The position numbers were made by a program, and so were the translations under genes. This document shows, piece after piece, positions 32,683-41,136 of a stretch of DNA of 64,000 bases. The notes beneath the pieces are model-generated. The model was not told the origin of the DNA and did no database searches. It was given only the letters and a program-made list of their open reading frames with translations. Position 1 is the stretch's first letter. The number at the start of each line of letters is the position of its first letter. Source of the DNA: JAQTNA01 sp043743785 (GTDB taxonomy: Bacteria; Pseudomonadota; Gammaproteobacteria; Burkholderiales; Rhodocyclaceae); NCBI GenBank assembly GCA_043743785.1, contig JAYTVW010000167.1, forward strand, positions 1-64,000, in the 5' to 3' direction.

Positions 32683-33849
32683 TCACGCATCAAGCCGACT
32701 GTTCGGGCCGCCCCTGCTGCGATCCGTCAGCGGCAGGGTGTCATCGGCCACTTGCACTGGAACCGGCGTCGGCGCGCTTGCCGGGGCGGGCAGCAGGGCG
32801 TCATCTGGCACGGCTAGCGCAACGGGCGGAAGGTCCAGAAGGGATCCGGGGGCCGGCGCCAGGTCCAGTAGAGAGCCGGAGCTTGGGGCCAATCCCAGAA
32901 CCATATCCAGCAGCGAACCCGGCGGTGCAAGCATATCCAGCAGCGAACCCGATGCCGGCGTCTCTATCAAAACAGACGCCGGAACAGCGGCAACGGCGCT
33001 CGCCGGTGCGAGTACCTGAGCCGGTGCAGGTGCCGGAGCTGGAACGGGTGCCGGAACTGGAGCGGGATCCGGTGCGGGTACGGGAGCCGGGGCCTGGCTC
33101 GACGCGGGAGACGGCGCAAGGCTGGATGTCTGGGAGGCACTCCCCGGCACCTGCCAGCCATGGGCCGCCCAGCAGCCATCCAGCAGGGAGCAGGAGCGGA
33201 TCTTATCCGGCAGGCCTTCCGTCGCCAGGAGCATGCGGCCTTCTCGCGTAGCGGCCACGGCGGAGAAAAGGCTGTAGGGGCGCCGAAATACGGCCGTCAC
33301 CCCGGCCAGCAGGAAGCGTGGATCATTGCCCGCCATGGACAAGGCCATTGGCCCGGATTGTTTCTTGATCAGGGGAACGGTTGCGTCATCGAGCAGCTCG
33401 GCGAGCACCAAGGGCGGCGGCGCAATGCCCGTCAGGCGCCTATCCCAGGCTTGCATGTCCAGCTGGTGCTGCAGGGCCTCGGCAGCGACGGTCTCCAGGG
33501 TGGCGAACCAGATATTCGCCTCCATGAAAGTTTCGCCCGGATCCAGATTGCCGGGTAGGGGCAAGGCCAGGGTGAAAGGGAAATTTCGCCCCACCCGGTC
33601 CACGCTGGGAATCACCAGGCCCATCCAGGCCAAGGGACCAACGATGCCTGGTGCTATGACGAAACGCCAGGGAGGCGCCGCCTGGTAGTGCTCCAACCAG
33701 CCGTGGCCCAGTATCTCCCGGGAATTGACAATCATGTCCTGCAGCCAGCCATCCCATACCGAAACAAACTCGGCGGGCAGGCGGCGATGAATGAAGTCAC
33801 CCACAGAGGGTATCTTCCCGTAAAAACCAATGGAATCCAGCATCGGCAT
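32683..33849 (-). CDS. tagF: TagF (ImpM/SciT) with repeat-rich C-terminal extension
   Basis: 388 aa. Residues 1-230 are the TagF domain (IGFYGKIPSVGDFIHRRLP, WDGWLQDMI, GPLAWMGLVIPSVDRVGR). TagF blocks T6SS assembly post-translationally, and the Thr kinase pathway relieves it. The last 150 residues are extra: a PAPVPAP-type low-complexity stretch, then four copies of GSLLD(M/L) at regular spacing, then an Ala/Pro/Val tail. The extension is predicted disordered, and the GSLLD motifs may be docking sites. It is 13 bp after tssM. Confidence 0.93.
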   Translation of the reverse strand: MPMLDSIGFYGKIPSVGDFIHRRLPAEFVSVWDGWLQDMIVNSREILGHGWLEHYQAAPPWRFVIAPGIVGPLAWMGLVIPSVDRVGRNFPFTLALPLPGNLDPGETFMEANIWFATLETVAAEALQHQLDMQAWDRRLTGIAPPPLVLAELLDDATVPLIKKQSGPMALSMAGNDPRFLLAGVTAVFRRPYSLFSAVAATREGRMLLATEGLPDKIRSCSLLDGCWAAHGWQVPGSASQTSSLAPSPASSQAPAPVPAPDPAPVPAPVPAPAPAPAQVLAPASAVAAVPASVLIETPASGSLLDMLAPPGSLLDMVLGLAPSSGSLLDLAPAPGSLLDLPPVALAVPDDALLPAPASAPTPVPVQVADDTLPLTDRSRGGPNSRLDA

Positions 33850-33862
33850 GTAGCCCCGAAAA

Positions 33863-36800
33863 TCAGCGCCCAGGGCACTGGAAGTTGGACAGTTCCTTCA
33901 GGCGGAAGGGGTTCAGGACGCTGGTGGCGCGCAGTTCGAGCACCACTTTCCGGCCATCGACAACATAGTTCAACCGCACCCGCTCGGCCTGGCCTGCACC
34001 TTCGGACTGGGCCTTGTCGAACAGCCTGAACATGGCCCAGGAACCTTCCGCAGAAATGGCCGAAGCCGACGAGCCGGCGTAGAGCTTGGCCACCGCGCCA
34101 GGGCGCTGGGCCGGCCACTTGACGCGGGCCGCACCCTGGCCCGGGTTGAGGTGCTGGACTTCACCGTCGTAGTCCAGGGTGATAGGCCCCGCTTCGGAGG
34201 AAATCAGGGCCAGTTCCGCCGTGGCGGATGCCTGGCCGCCGCGGAAGAAGGCGCGGCGCACCGTGTCCGCATTCTGGAACTGGTGCAGCGTACCCGGCGA
34301 AACCGTGGCCGCACCGTCCGCACCGGGCTTGACCCGCCAGGAACTGCCGGACACATCCACCATGCTGGCCAGGTTGGCCTGGAAGGACTTGTCCAAGTCG
34401 CCACCAGGACCGAATACGGCAGCGAAATCCTCCACGGTCACTTCTACTTGGGCACTGCGGGTGAAGGGATAGCGCCCCCGCACCGCCTTGTCGCAGAAAG
34501 CGGAAGCCCCCTGTACACCGGCATTCAGGGTCTTCTGATTGGCCGCCGCCGCCTGGCCGGAGGTGGTGGTCACAAGGGCCTTGATGATGCCGCCCAGCGG
34601 TGCAGGCAGACGCTCTCCTTCGGCCTTGAGGCGAGTGGCGGAAGGAATGCCCTGCACCTGACTGGCGCCGCCACGCAGGGAGCTTTCCAGGGCGGTAAGC
34701 TCCTGGTAGAAGTCCGCCAACTTGGCAATCACGCCATCAATGGGGGCCGGCTGACCGGGGGCACCCGCCAACTGACGCAAGGCCTCGAACTGCCGGTCCA
34801 CCCGCAATTCGGGCGCCTCGACAGCCCCGGGCGCGGCCACGCTGGGCGCGTTGCCGAGAATCCGCCCCACCAGGTTCTTGGCCGAATCCACCACCGTCGT
34901 CTTGGCCGCGTTGAGCACCGCATCCTTGGCCTGGTCCACCGCGCCCTTGTCGGACAAAGTGGTTTCCCGGGCGACGGCCGCAGTGATCTTCTTCAGCGGG
35001 GAATCCGCCGCGCTGAGGATACGCGCATACAGAATGGTGTCCGACAGGCTGTTGGAGGGCTTCAGTTGGATATCGTCCAGGAGCTTGGCCCACTCCCGGG
35101 CGTAATCCTCCAGGTAGCGGCGGCGGACTTCGTCAAAGACCTGTCCGGCGCTGAGATTTCCTGCTCCAGCCAAGTCCCCAAGCACCCATTTTTCTTCCGC
35201 TGCCATCTGCCCGGCAATTTTTTCGGCTTGGGCCTTGAAGCCCTTCTGGTAGCCATCCCGGGTAAACAAGCCCGGGAAGGGCGAAGAGAAGGGTTCGCCG
35301 CTCTTCCGCTGCAAGGCCTGCACAGCGCTGGGGCCAGCCACCTCGGCCAGCTTGAAGGGCGGCACGCTGTCGCCCACGCCGATGAGCCGCAGGCGGCTAT
35401 AGATGCGGTCCGGCAAAGCACTGGCGGCAAGCTTCCGGCGCACCGTCGCCACCAGGTCCTTGTCCATCTGCACCGAAAGTTCCAGGGGCTGGCGCTCCAG
35501 GGCGGCGTGTACGTGTCCCGTCAATTCGGCCCGGGCATCCCGCCCTTCTTCCCGTGGCAGACGGGGCGCCCAGTCCGCTACCACCCAGGTTTCCACCGCT
35601 TCGCTGTCCATGCGCTTGGGGTCATACAGCATGAGGTAGGTCTTCAGGGCCTCGTAAAGCACCTCGTTGTTGGCGGCATGCTGCAGCTGATCCTCCAGGC
35701 GCAGCACAATGCGGGACACCAGGGCGTCCCGCAACAATCTCCGGTAGGCCATGATGGCCTGCTCGCCCAGCTTGTCACCCTGAAAGAGACCGAAACGCAG
35801 GGTAAGCGGCACGTTGCGCGCCTGTTCCGCATAGCCGAAGGGCAGGTTACGGGCATCATTGAGGGCGGACAGCGTCACCGGCAGGTCATCGGCCCGGGCC
35901 CGCGGCAGCTTGGCGCTCTTATCCTGCAGGGCTGCCAGGCGAACTTCCGTGTCGGCGATGAGGGCCTTGTTCTTCACATAACTGATGCCCCAGAAAGTCA
36001 CCAGCAGCAAAGACAGCAGGCCCAGGGCGGCCAACCCCCCCAGCACCAGGCGCTTCTTCATCAACTCCCGCTTGGCGTTGAAACCCGCCAGCCCGCCTTC
36101 GGCAAATACCACTTCCCGCAGCAGACGGGTGAGGAAAAAGCTCTTGCCGGCGGAAGCCATGGGCGGAATGATCTTGCGCTCCAGGCCCAGGGTGCGGGAC
36201 AGGGTCCCCAGTACCCGGTCCATGGGCGTGCCTTCCTGGGTACCGCTGCTGAAATAGACGCCCCGCAAGAGGGGCTGCTGGCCATAGCGATTGCCCTGGA
36301 AGGCCTGATCGAGGAAATGGGTCAACAGGGGCGCCAGCAAGCTCAACTGCAGCGGGAAACCGAACAACACGGTACGGCGCTGGGGGTCCCGCTCGGCCTG
36401 AAGTCGTTCCACCACCCGGGCGTTGAGGCGTTTTTCCAGGTCGCGAAAACCCGTGGTGAACGCGCCGGCAAAGTTGAAACCGTCCACCGCCGCCTGCTGG
36501 TAGGGGAAGGTGAGGCCCCAGACCTGGCCCCGCTCGTCCTGTCCCATGTCCGCATTGAACTCGGTAAATCCCGCCAGCAGGTCGCACTTGGTGACCATGA
36601 CATAGACCGGGAAGCGCACGCCGAGCTTTTCGTAAAGCTCGTTTACGCGCTGGCGCACGGTGGCCGCGTACTGGGCGCGGGCCTCTTCGCTCAGGGACAG
36701 CAGATCGGAAACGCTGACGGTGATGATGGCGCCGTTCAGGGGACTCTGGGGCCGGAACTTGCGCAGCAGGTCCAGGAAGCCAGCCCAGGCAGCGGAATCC

Positions 36801-37381
36801 ACCTTGTGGTCGCTGTCCTGGGTCGTATAGCGGCCGGCGGTGTCGAGGAACACGGCTTCGTCGGTAAACCACCAGTCGCAATTGCGGGTGCCGCCGACGC
36901 CTTTCACCGCTTCGACGTTGCTGCCTTCCGCCAAGAGGAAACGTAGACCGGAGCGGGTCAGGGCCGTGGTCTTGCCGGAACCCGGGGCGCCGATGAAGGC
37001 ATACCAGGGCAACTCGTAGAGATAGGCCTGACCGCCCCCGCTGCTCTTGAAACGGGCCTTCTTGAGGGTCGCGGCCGCTTCATCGAAACGTGACTTGAGC
37101 TGGAGCAGTTCTTCCCGGGAGCGGGTTTCCGTGTGGTCCTCGGCACCGGCCATCTGTTCCAGGAGCTTGTCATTGGCGCGGCGGGCCCGCCAAATACGAT
37201 ACAGCTCCAGCCCGGCCCAGCCCAGCACGATGAAGGCCACGAGAATGCCCCGGACCCACGGACTCTCCAGCGGACGACGCTCGAAAATGGCAATGGCGTC
37301 ACCGATGAACCACACCAAGAGGGCCAGTGCCAACACACCGAGCCCGCCAAGGAACCACCTGTTGGTCAGAATACGTTTCAT
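33863..37381 (-). CDS. tssM: T6SS inner-membrane protein TssM (IcmF)
   Basis: 1172 aa from MKRILTNRWFLGG (AGGACATACCC before the ATG). Two N-terminal transmembrane helices (9-32 and 45-62), Walker A GAPGSGKTT at 131-139, a third membrane helix (about 430-455), and the long periplasmic IcmF/DUF1215 region. The C-terminus has the TssM beta-domain (LDYDGEVQHLNPGQG... VKWPAQRPGAV) that normally contacts TssJ. TssM joins inner and outer membranes in the T6SS membrane complex. Confidence 0.97.
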   Translation of the reverse strand: MKRILTNRWFLGGLGVLALALLVWFIGDAIAIFERRPLESPWVRGILVAFIVLGWAGLELYRIWRARRANDKLLEQMAGAEDHTETRSREELLQLKSRFDEAAATLKKARFKSSGGGQAYLYELPWYAFIGAPGSGKTTALTRSGLRFLLAEGSNVEAVKGVGGTRNCDWWFTDEAVFLDTAGRYTTQDSDHKVDSAAWAGFLDLLRKFRPQSPLNGAIITVSVSDLLSLSEEARAQYAATVRQRVNELYEKLGVRFPVYVMVTKCDLLAGFTEFNADMGQDERGQVWGLTFPYQQAAVDGFNFAGAFTTGFRDLEKRLNARVVERLQAERDPQRRTVLFGFPLQLSLLAPLLTHFLDQAFQGNRYGQQPLLRGVYFSSGTQEGTPMDRVLGTLSRTLGLERKIIPPMASAGKSFFLTRLLREVVFAEGGLAGFNAKRELMKKRLVLGGLAALGLLSLLLVTFWGISYVKNKALIADTEVRLAALQDKSAKLPRARADDLPVTLSALNDARNLPFGYAEQARNVPLTLRFGLFQGDKLGEQAIMAYRRLLRDALVSRIVLRLEDQLQHAANNEVLYEALKTYLMLYDPKRMDSEAVETWVVADWAPRLPREEGRDARAELTGHVHAALERQPLELSVQMDKDLVATVRRKLAASALPDRIYSRLRLIGVGDSVPPFKLAEVAGPSAVQALQRKSGEPFSSPFPGLFTRDGYQKGFKAQAEKIAGQMAAEEKWVLGDLAGAGNLSAGQVFDEVRRRYLEDYAREWAKLLDDIQLKPSNSLSDTILYARILSAADSPLKKITAAVARETTLSDKGAVDQAKDAVLNAAKTTVVDSAKNLVGRILGNAPSVAAPGAVEAPELRVDRQFEALRQLAGAPGQPAPIDGVIAKLADFYQELTALESSLRGGASQVQGIPSATRLKAEGERLPAPLGGIIKALVTTTSGQAAAANQKTLNAGVQGASAFCDKAVRGRYPFTRSAQVEVTVEDFAAVFGPGGDLDKSFQANLASMVDVSGSSWRVKPGADGAATVSPGTLHQFQNADTVRRAFFRGGQASATAELALISSEAGPITLDYDGEVQHLNPGQGAARVKWPAQRPGAVAKLYAGSSASAISAEGSWAMFRLFDKAQSEGAGQAERVRLNYVVDGRKVVLELRATSVLNPFRLKELSNFQCPGR

Positions 37382-37418
37382 GGGTATGTCCTGTCTTGCT
37401 GCATTTCCGCGGCTGCCA

Positions 37419-38708
37419 TCAGGCCGCCGCCACGCGAATAACGATCTCCACCCGCCGGTTCCTGGCCCGGTTGGCAGCGGAGTCATTCGGCACCTGGGGC
37501 TCCTGGTCAGCCCGACCCTCCGCCTTGAGGCGCTGGGGATTCTTGACCTGGCTCGACATCTGGCGCAGAACTGCCGTCGCCCTTTCCTGGGAAAGGTGCC
37601 AATTGGAGGGGAAACGCAGGCTGCGGATGGCCTTGTCGTCGGTATGGCCCGTGATCAGCACGGTGCCGGGCACGTCATTGACCGCCGTGGCGATGCGCGC
37701 GATGAGAGGTTCGAAGGCCGGTTTGACGGTGGCGCTGCCGGAGTCGAAGAGACCGTCGCCGCGAATCACCACCCGGCTCTCTGCCGCTTCATCAAACACT
37801 TCCACCAAGCCTTGGGCGATCTCCGGCGCCAGGAACTGCTTGAGCCGGGGCGGCACGGGGGCGGCGGCCACCGCCCGCACTTCACGCATGGGCCTGGGGG
37901 CCTGCACCTTGCCGAAGGCGAGGGCATCGGAATGGTCATTGAGGGAGAAGCTGAGCCAGACATAGACACCCAGCAAGAGCACCCCCATGACGGCGGCAGC
38001 GGCCCATACAAGAATGAAGTTATGTACTTTCCTGAGGGTGGTCTGTTCACCTCGCCACTGGCCGGACAGATCCTTTTCGCACTCGCCGCGGGTCTTCTTG
38101 ATGATCGCGGCCAGGCGCTCGCGCAGGGCCTCCAGCTGGACTTTGCCACCATCAATGACGCGAAAACGCCCCTCAAAACCGAGGGCCAGGCAGATGTAGA
38201 ACAACTCCAGCAGATCGATGTTACGCGCCGGGTCCTCCGCCATCTTGTTGAGAAGCTGGAAGAATTTTTCGCCACCCCAGGTTTCCCGGTGCAGGGTCAC
38301 CAAAAGGCTCTGCTGGATCCAGTCCGCAGTACCGCCCCAGGGCGTGGTGGCCACCGTTTCGTCAAACAGGGTGCACAGGGCGTAGCGGGCCACCAGCACC
38401 ATTTCCGGCGAAACGCTGCGCGTGCGGGCCGCCGCCTCGAACTGGGATATTTGCTGCAGCAACGAATCCCGCAGCGCGGCGGGATTCGGATGGGAGACGG
38501 CAGTGCGGATGCTGGGTACGGCAGTCAGCAGCAGGCTGGCGGCCGACACCAGAGGATTGAGGCCGGCGACCGCTGCCAGCTCCGACAAGGACGCCTCGGT
38601 TGCGACCAGGCCGGGCCGGGCGAAGGTCTGACCCACCGGGCGCCGCCCCTGGCTTGGCACCAGTACCGTGGCCTCGTGGTCCGCGCCTGGTGGATATTGC
38701 TCACTCAT
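37419..38708 (-). CDS. tssL: T6SS inner-membrane protein TssL with OmpA domain
   Basis: 429 aa. Residues 45-230 are the DotU/IcmH cytoplasmic hook (LFDETVATTPWGG, GGEKFFQLLNKM, FYICLALGFEGRFR), one transmembrane helix follows at about 231-255, then a periplasmic OmpA-like peptidoglycan-binding domain (LFDSGSATVKPAFEP, ITGHTDDKAIR, NRARNRRVEIVI). This is an 'evolved' TssL that anchors the complex to the cell wall itself. AGGAG precedes the start MSEQYPPGAD. Confidence 0.97.
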   Translation of the reverse strand: MSEQYPPGADHEATVLVPSQGRRPVGQTFARPGLVATEASLSELAAVAGLNPLVSAASLLLTAVPSIRTAVSHPNPAALRDSLLQQISQFEAAARTRSVSPEMVLVARYALCTLFDETVATTPWGGTADWIQQSLLVTLHRETWGGEKFFQLLNKMAEDPARNIDLLELFYICLALGFEGRFRVIDGGKVQLEALRERLAAIIKKTRGECEKDLSGQWRGEQTTLRKVHNFILVWAAAAVMGVLLLGVYVWLSFSLNDHSDALAFGKVQAPRPMREVRAVAAAPVPPRLKQFLAPEIAQGLVEVFDEAAESRVVIRGDGLFDSGSATVKPAFEPLIARIATAVNDVPGTVLITGHTDDKAIRSLRFPSNWHLSQERATAVLRQMSSQVKNPQRLKAEGRADQEPQVPNDSAANRARNRRVEIVIRVAAA

Positions 38709-38751
38709 GATCACTCCTGGCAAATAGCATCAAGGCGAAGGTCCTTGCTGC

Positions 38752-38785
38752 TTGCAACCTGCAACTTGCAACTTGCAAGTTGCAG
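38752..38785. repeat. 7-bp tandem array (TTGCAAC units) between tssK and tssL
   Basis: ttgcaac, ctgcaac, ttgcaac, ttgcaag and a partial fifth. It sits between the tssK stop and the tssL start on the minus strand. Confidence 0.8.
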
Positions 38786-38790
38786 CCTTT

Positions 38791-40128
38791 TTAATCCCGG
38801 ATTGCCCACAGTTCCAGAACAAGGCCGGGGAACTCGCCGGCCACGTGCATGGCCAGCACCCGGGACACTTCCACGCCCTTCCAGAACTCACTGTGGCGAT
38901 CCAGCTCGAAGTAGGTGTAGCCGGCATGGTAAGGCAACTGCCGCGGTGCCACCGGCAGGGGCCGGATGCCGATACCGGGAAGATGGGACATGACGAGATC
39001 GCGCAATTTCTCCACCGGCCCGATCTTGAGCTGGGAGGGGAACAGGGAACGGGTCTGCTCGGAGGGCAGGTCCGCGTTGACGGCCAGCACGAAGGAGGCA
39101 TTCTTGAGCAGATTGACGTCCTGCACCTCGCCGATGTAAGCGCCGCGCCCCTTGTCGATGAGAGGGATGGCGATGGCCGTCTGGTCCAGCACGGCGGTCA
39201 GGGCACGACGAATTTCCTCGATCACCGGATGGAAACTGGCATCCAGCGCCATCTGGTCGTAGGGCGGGAACTGCACCGTGCGGCGCTCCCGCCGGCCGAA
39301 GGTCGCCAGTTCACCCGCCAGGGACAGGGCCTGCAGGTAGAAGATCTCGGGGTGCAGCAGGCTGCGCGCCGCCAGGTGGGCGAAAACCGGCTCGGCCCGG
39401 TTGCACAACTGCAGCAGCAGGAAGTCGGAGAAATCCGCCACGCCCTTGGCGCCCGGCTGGGATACCCGCTCAGCCAGGGCCGCGGCCCGATGGCGCAGCA
39501 AGCCGACGATTTCCTTCAGATAGTCATAAAGACGCGGGCTGACCCGGGTATCCAGCAACGGCGGCACCAGGGTATCTTCCACCAGCACCATGCCGTCCGC
39601 GCGCTTTTCGCGAATACGCACGAAGCCCAGTGCGGAGTGGGCGGCGCTCACATCCTCGGCCAGGCGCACGCGGAAATTCAGGTAGCCCACCTTGAGGATC
39701 GCCTGTCCATCGTGTTCCATGACGGCATCGCGCACCTCGTATTCCCGGGGACGGTAGCGCAGCACTTCGGTACTTTGGCTGTCGCCAAGGGCCACGTCGG
39801 CCATGCCCGGCCGCCTCAGCGGCAAGGTCAGGCAGATGACGGCATCCTTCACCCCCTCCGGCACATCCAGGGGCACGGGCAGGGGGCCTTCCTTGGGCAA
39901 CTCGAAGGGCGTCCCGTCAGGCATGATGCCGGAAGCCGCGGCCAAGCCCACCTTGCCCAGCTTCAGCAACTCCCGGTCAATCTGAAGTTCCGTGAACCCA
40001 TACCCATAGGGCAGAAAACTATCGAAGCGGCGCTCGAGCAGGTGCTCGTGATAGCGGTCCGCCTGCTGAAAGTGGTGGGGCCTGAGAAACAGCCCTTCCG
40101 ACCAGATCACCCTGTTATTCTGCGACAT
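38791..40128 (-). CDS. tssK: T6SS baseplate protein TssK
   Basis: 445 aa. Begins MSQNNRVIWSEGLFLRPHHF QQ, the near-invariant TssK start. LYDYLKEIVGLLRHR and YAGYTYFELDR are further family landmarks. TssK trimers connect the baseplate to the TssJLM membrane complex. First gene of the leftward arm, with 318 bp between it and the divergent tssB. In most loci tssJ lies just upstream of tssK; here none is seen. Confidence 0.97.
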   Translation of the reverse strand: MSQNNRVIWSEGLFLRPHHFQQADRYHEHLLERRFDSFLPYGYGFTELQIDRELLKLGKVGLAAASGIMPDGTPFELPKEGPLPVPLDVPEGVKDAVICLTLPLRRPGMADVALGDSQSTEVLRYRPREYEVRDAVMEHDGQAILKVGYLNFRVRLAEDVSAAHSALGFVRIREKRADGMVLVEDTLVPPLLDTRVSPRLYDYLKEIVGLLRHRAAALAERVSQPGAKGVADFSDFLLLQLCNRAEPVFAHLAARSLLHPEIFYLQALSLAGELATFGRRERRTVQFPPYDQMALDASFHPVIEEIRRALTAVLDQTAIAIPLIDKGRGAYIGEVQDVNLLKNASFVLAVNADLPSEQTRSLFPSQLKIGPVEKLRDLVMSHLPGIGIRPLPVAPRQLPYHAGYTYFELDRHSEFWKGVEVSRVLAMHVAGEFPGLVLELWAIRD

Positions 40129-40446
40129 GAGCGGCCCTTGAATCCTGCTGGTTCATTCGCGTCGCCACCTAAGCAGACGGTCGACGCTCCCTTAATGCGA
40201 GGGGACTAGCGGGATCCCCCCAATAAAAATTGTCGCGCTATGATATCGAAATCCGCACTATGAAAGTTCAATCGGCTTTCACATTTTGTGGACTACCCAC
40301 CTCAGGCATATTGACATCCCCCATACCAACTGCTCAACTATGCACTTCACCGATTCCTGACGATCCGTCAGGATATAAAACCAGGGATGAACCGCTGGCC
40401 CGGCCAGTCGGTTTTTAAGAGACGCAAGCTTCCAGGAGAGCAAGAC
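40129..40446. promoter_or_regulatory. Divergent tssK/tssB control region
   Basis: 318 bp with no gene. It should contain both T6SS arm promoters. The clearest element is a perfect 8-bp palindrome tcctgacg-atc-cgtcagga (40355-40373), followed by atataaaacc. I found no convincing sigma-54 GG-N10-GC site. Base composition is visibly more A+T-rich than the flanking genes, as usual for promoters. Confidence 0.55.
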
Positions 40447-40962
40447 ATGGCGGGCAGCAGTCAGAAGTTTATCGCGCGCAACCGGGCACCCCGGGTTCAG
40501 ATCGAATACGATGTTGAACTGTTCGGCGCCAAGAAAAAAGTCCAGTTGCCCTTCGTCATGGGGGTGATGTCCGATCTGTCCGGCAAGCCGGCAGAGGCCC
40601 TGCCCCCCGTGGCCGACCGGAAGTTCCTTGAAATCGATGTGGATAACTTCGATGACCGGCTCAAGTCCATGAAGCCGAGGGTCGCCTTCAGCGTGGACAA
40701 CACCCTCACAGGAGAAGGCAAGTTGCCGGTGGAAATCACGTTTGAGAGCATGGAAGATTTCACCCCCGGCGCCATCGCCAGGAAAGTGGATGCCCTCAGC
40801 AAACTGCTGGAGGCACGCACCCAGCTGTCCAACCTGTTGTCCTATATGGATGGCAAGAGCGGGGCCGAAGACCTTATCGCCAAGGTCCTGCAGGATCCGG
40901 CCCTGTTGCAGTCCCTGGCTGCGGCGCCGGCCCCCAAGGACGAAGACAAGCCGGCCGCCTGA
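40447..40962 (+). CDS. tssB: T6SS sheath small subunit TssB
   Basis: 171 aa. Start MAGSSQKFIARNRAPR with AGGAGA. Landmarks QIEYDVELFGAKKKVQLPFV, MGVMSDLSG and FTPGAIARKVDALSKLLEAR. With TssC it forms the contractile sheath that TssH dismantles. TssB is separated from tssC by a repeat element. Confidence 0.97.
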   Translation: MAGSSQKFIARNRAPRVQIEYDVELFGAKKKVQLPFVMGVMSDLSGKPAEALPPVADRKFLEIDVDNFDDRLKSMKPRVAFSVDNTLTGEGKLPVEITFESMEDFTPGAIARKVDALSKLLEARTQLSNLLSYMDGKSGAEDLIAKVLQDPALLQSLAAAPAPKDEDKPAA

Positions 40963-41103
40963 GAGCTTGTGAAGAAACCGTAGCGAGCGGGTCGAGGGCA
41001 AGGCGCACGCAGCGCAGCGACGAGACATATCAGTGCGATAGGCGAGGAGCGCGCACCGCGCAACGCAGCCATCGGCCCGCGCAGTAGATTTATTCACAGG
41101 CTC
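40963..41103. repeat. MITE-like element between tssB and tssC, copy 1
   Basis: Starts right at the tssB stop. Terminal inverted repeats gagcttgtgaagaaa and (reverse complement of the right end) gagcctgtgaataaa; 141 bp. Inner marks cgtagcgagc near the left end and gcgcagtagatt near the right end are shared with 56409-56569. Confidence 0.8.
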
Positions 41104-41136
41104 TGAGGCCCGACACGCTGAGAAAAGGACACGAAC

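Noticed and set aside
34151..36946. 931-codon plus-strand ORF
   Set aside because: Lies antisense inside tssM. Gly/Gln/His/Leu-rich composition is the usual reverse-complement shadow of a high-GC gene; no family signature.
40129..40446. Sigma-54 promoter for the T6SS
   Set aside because: No TGGCAC-N5-TTGC-like pair with correct GG-GC spacing found on either strand.
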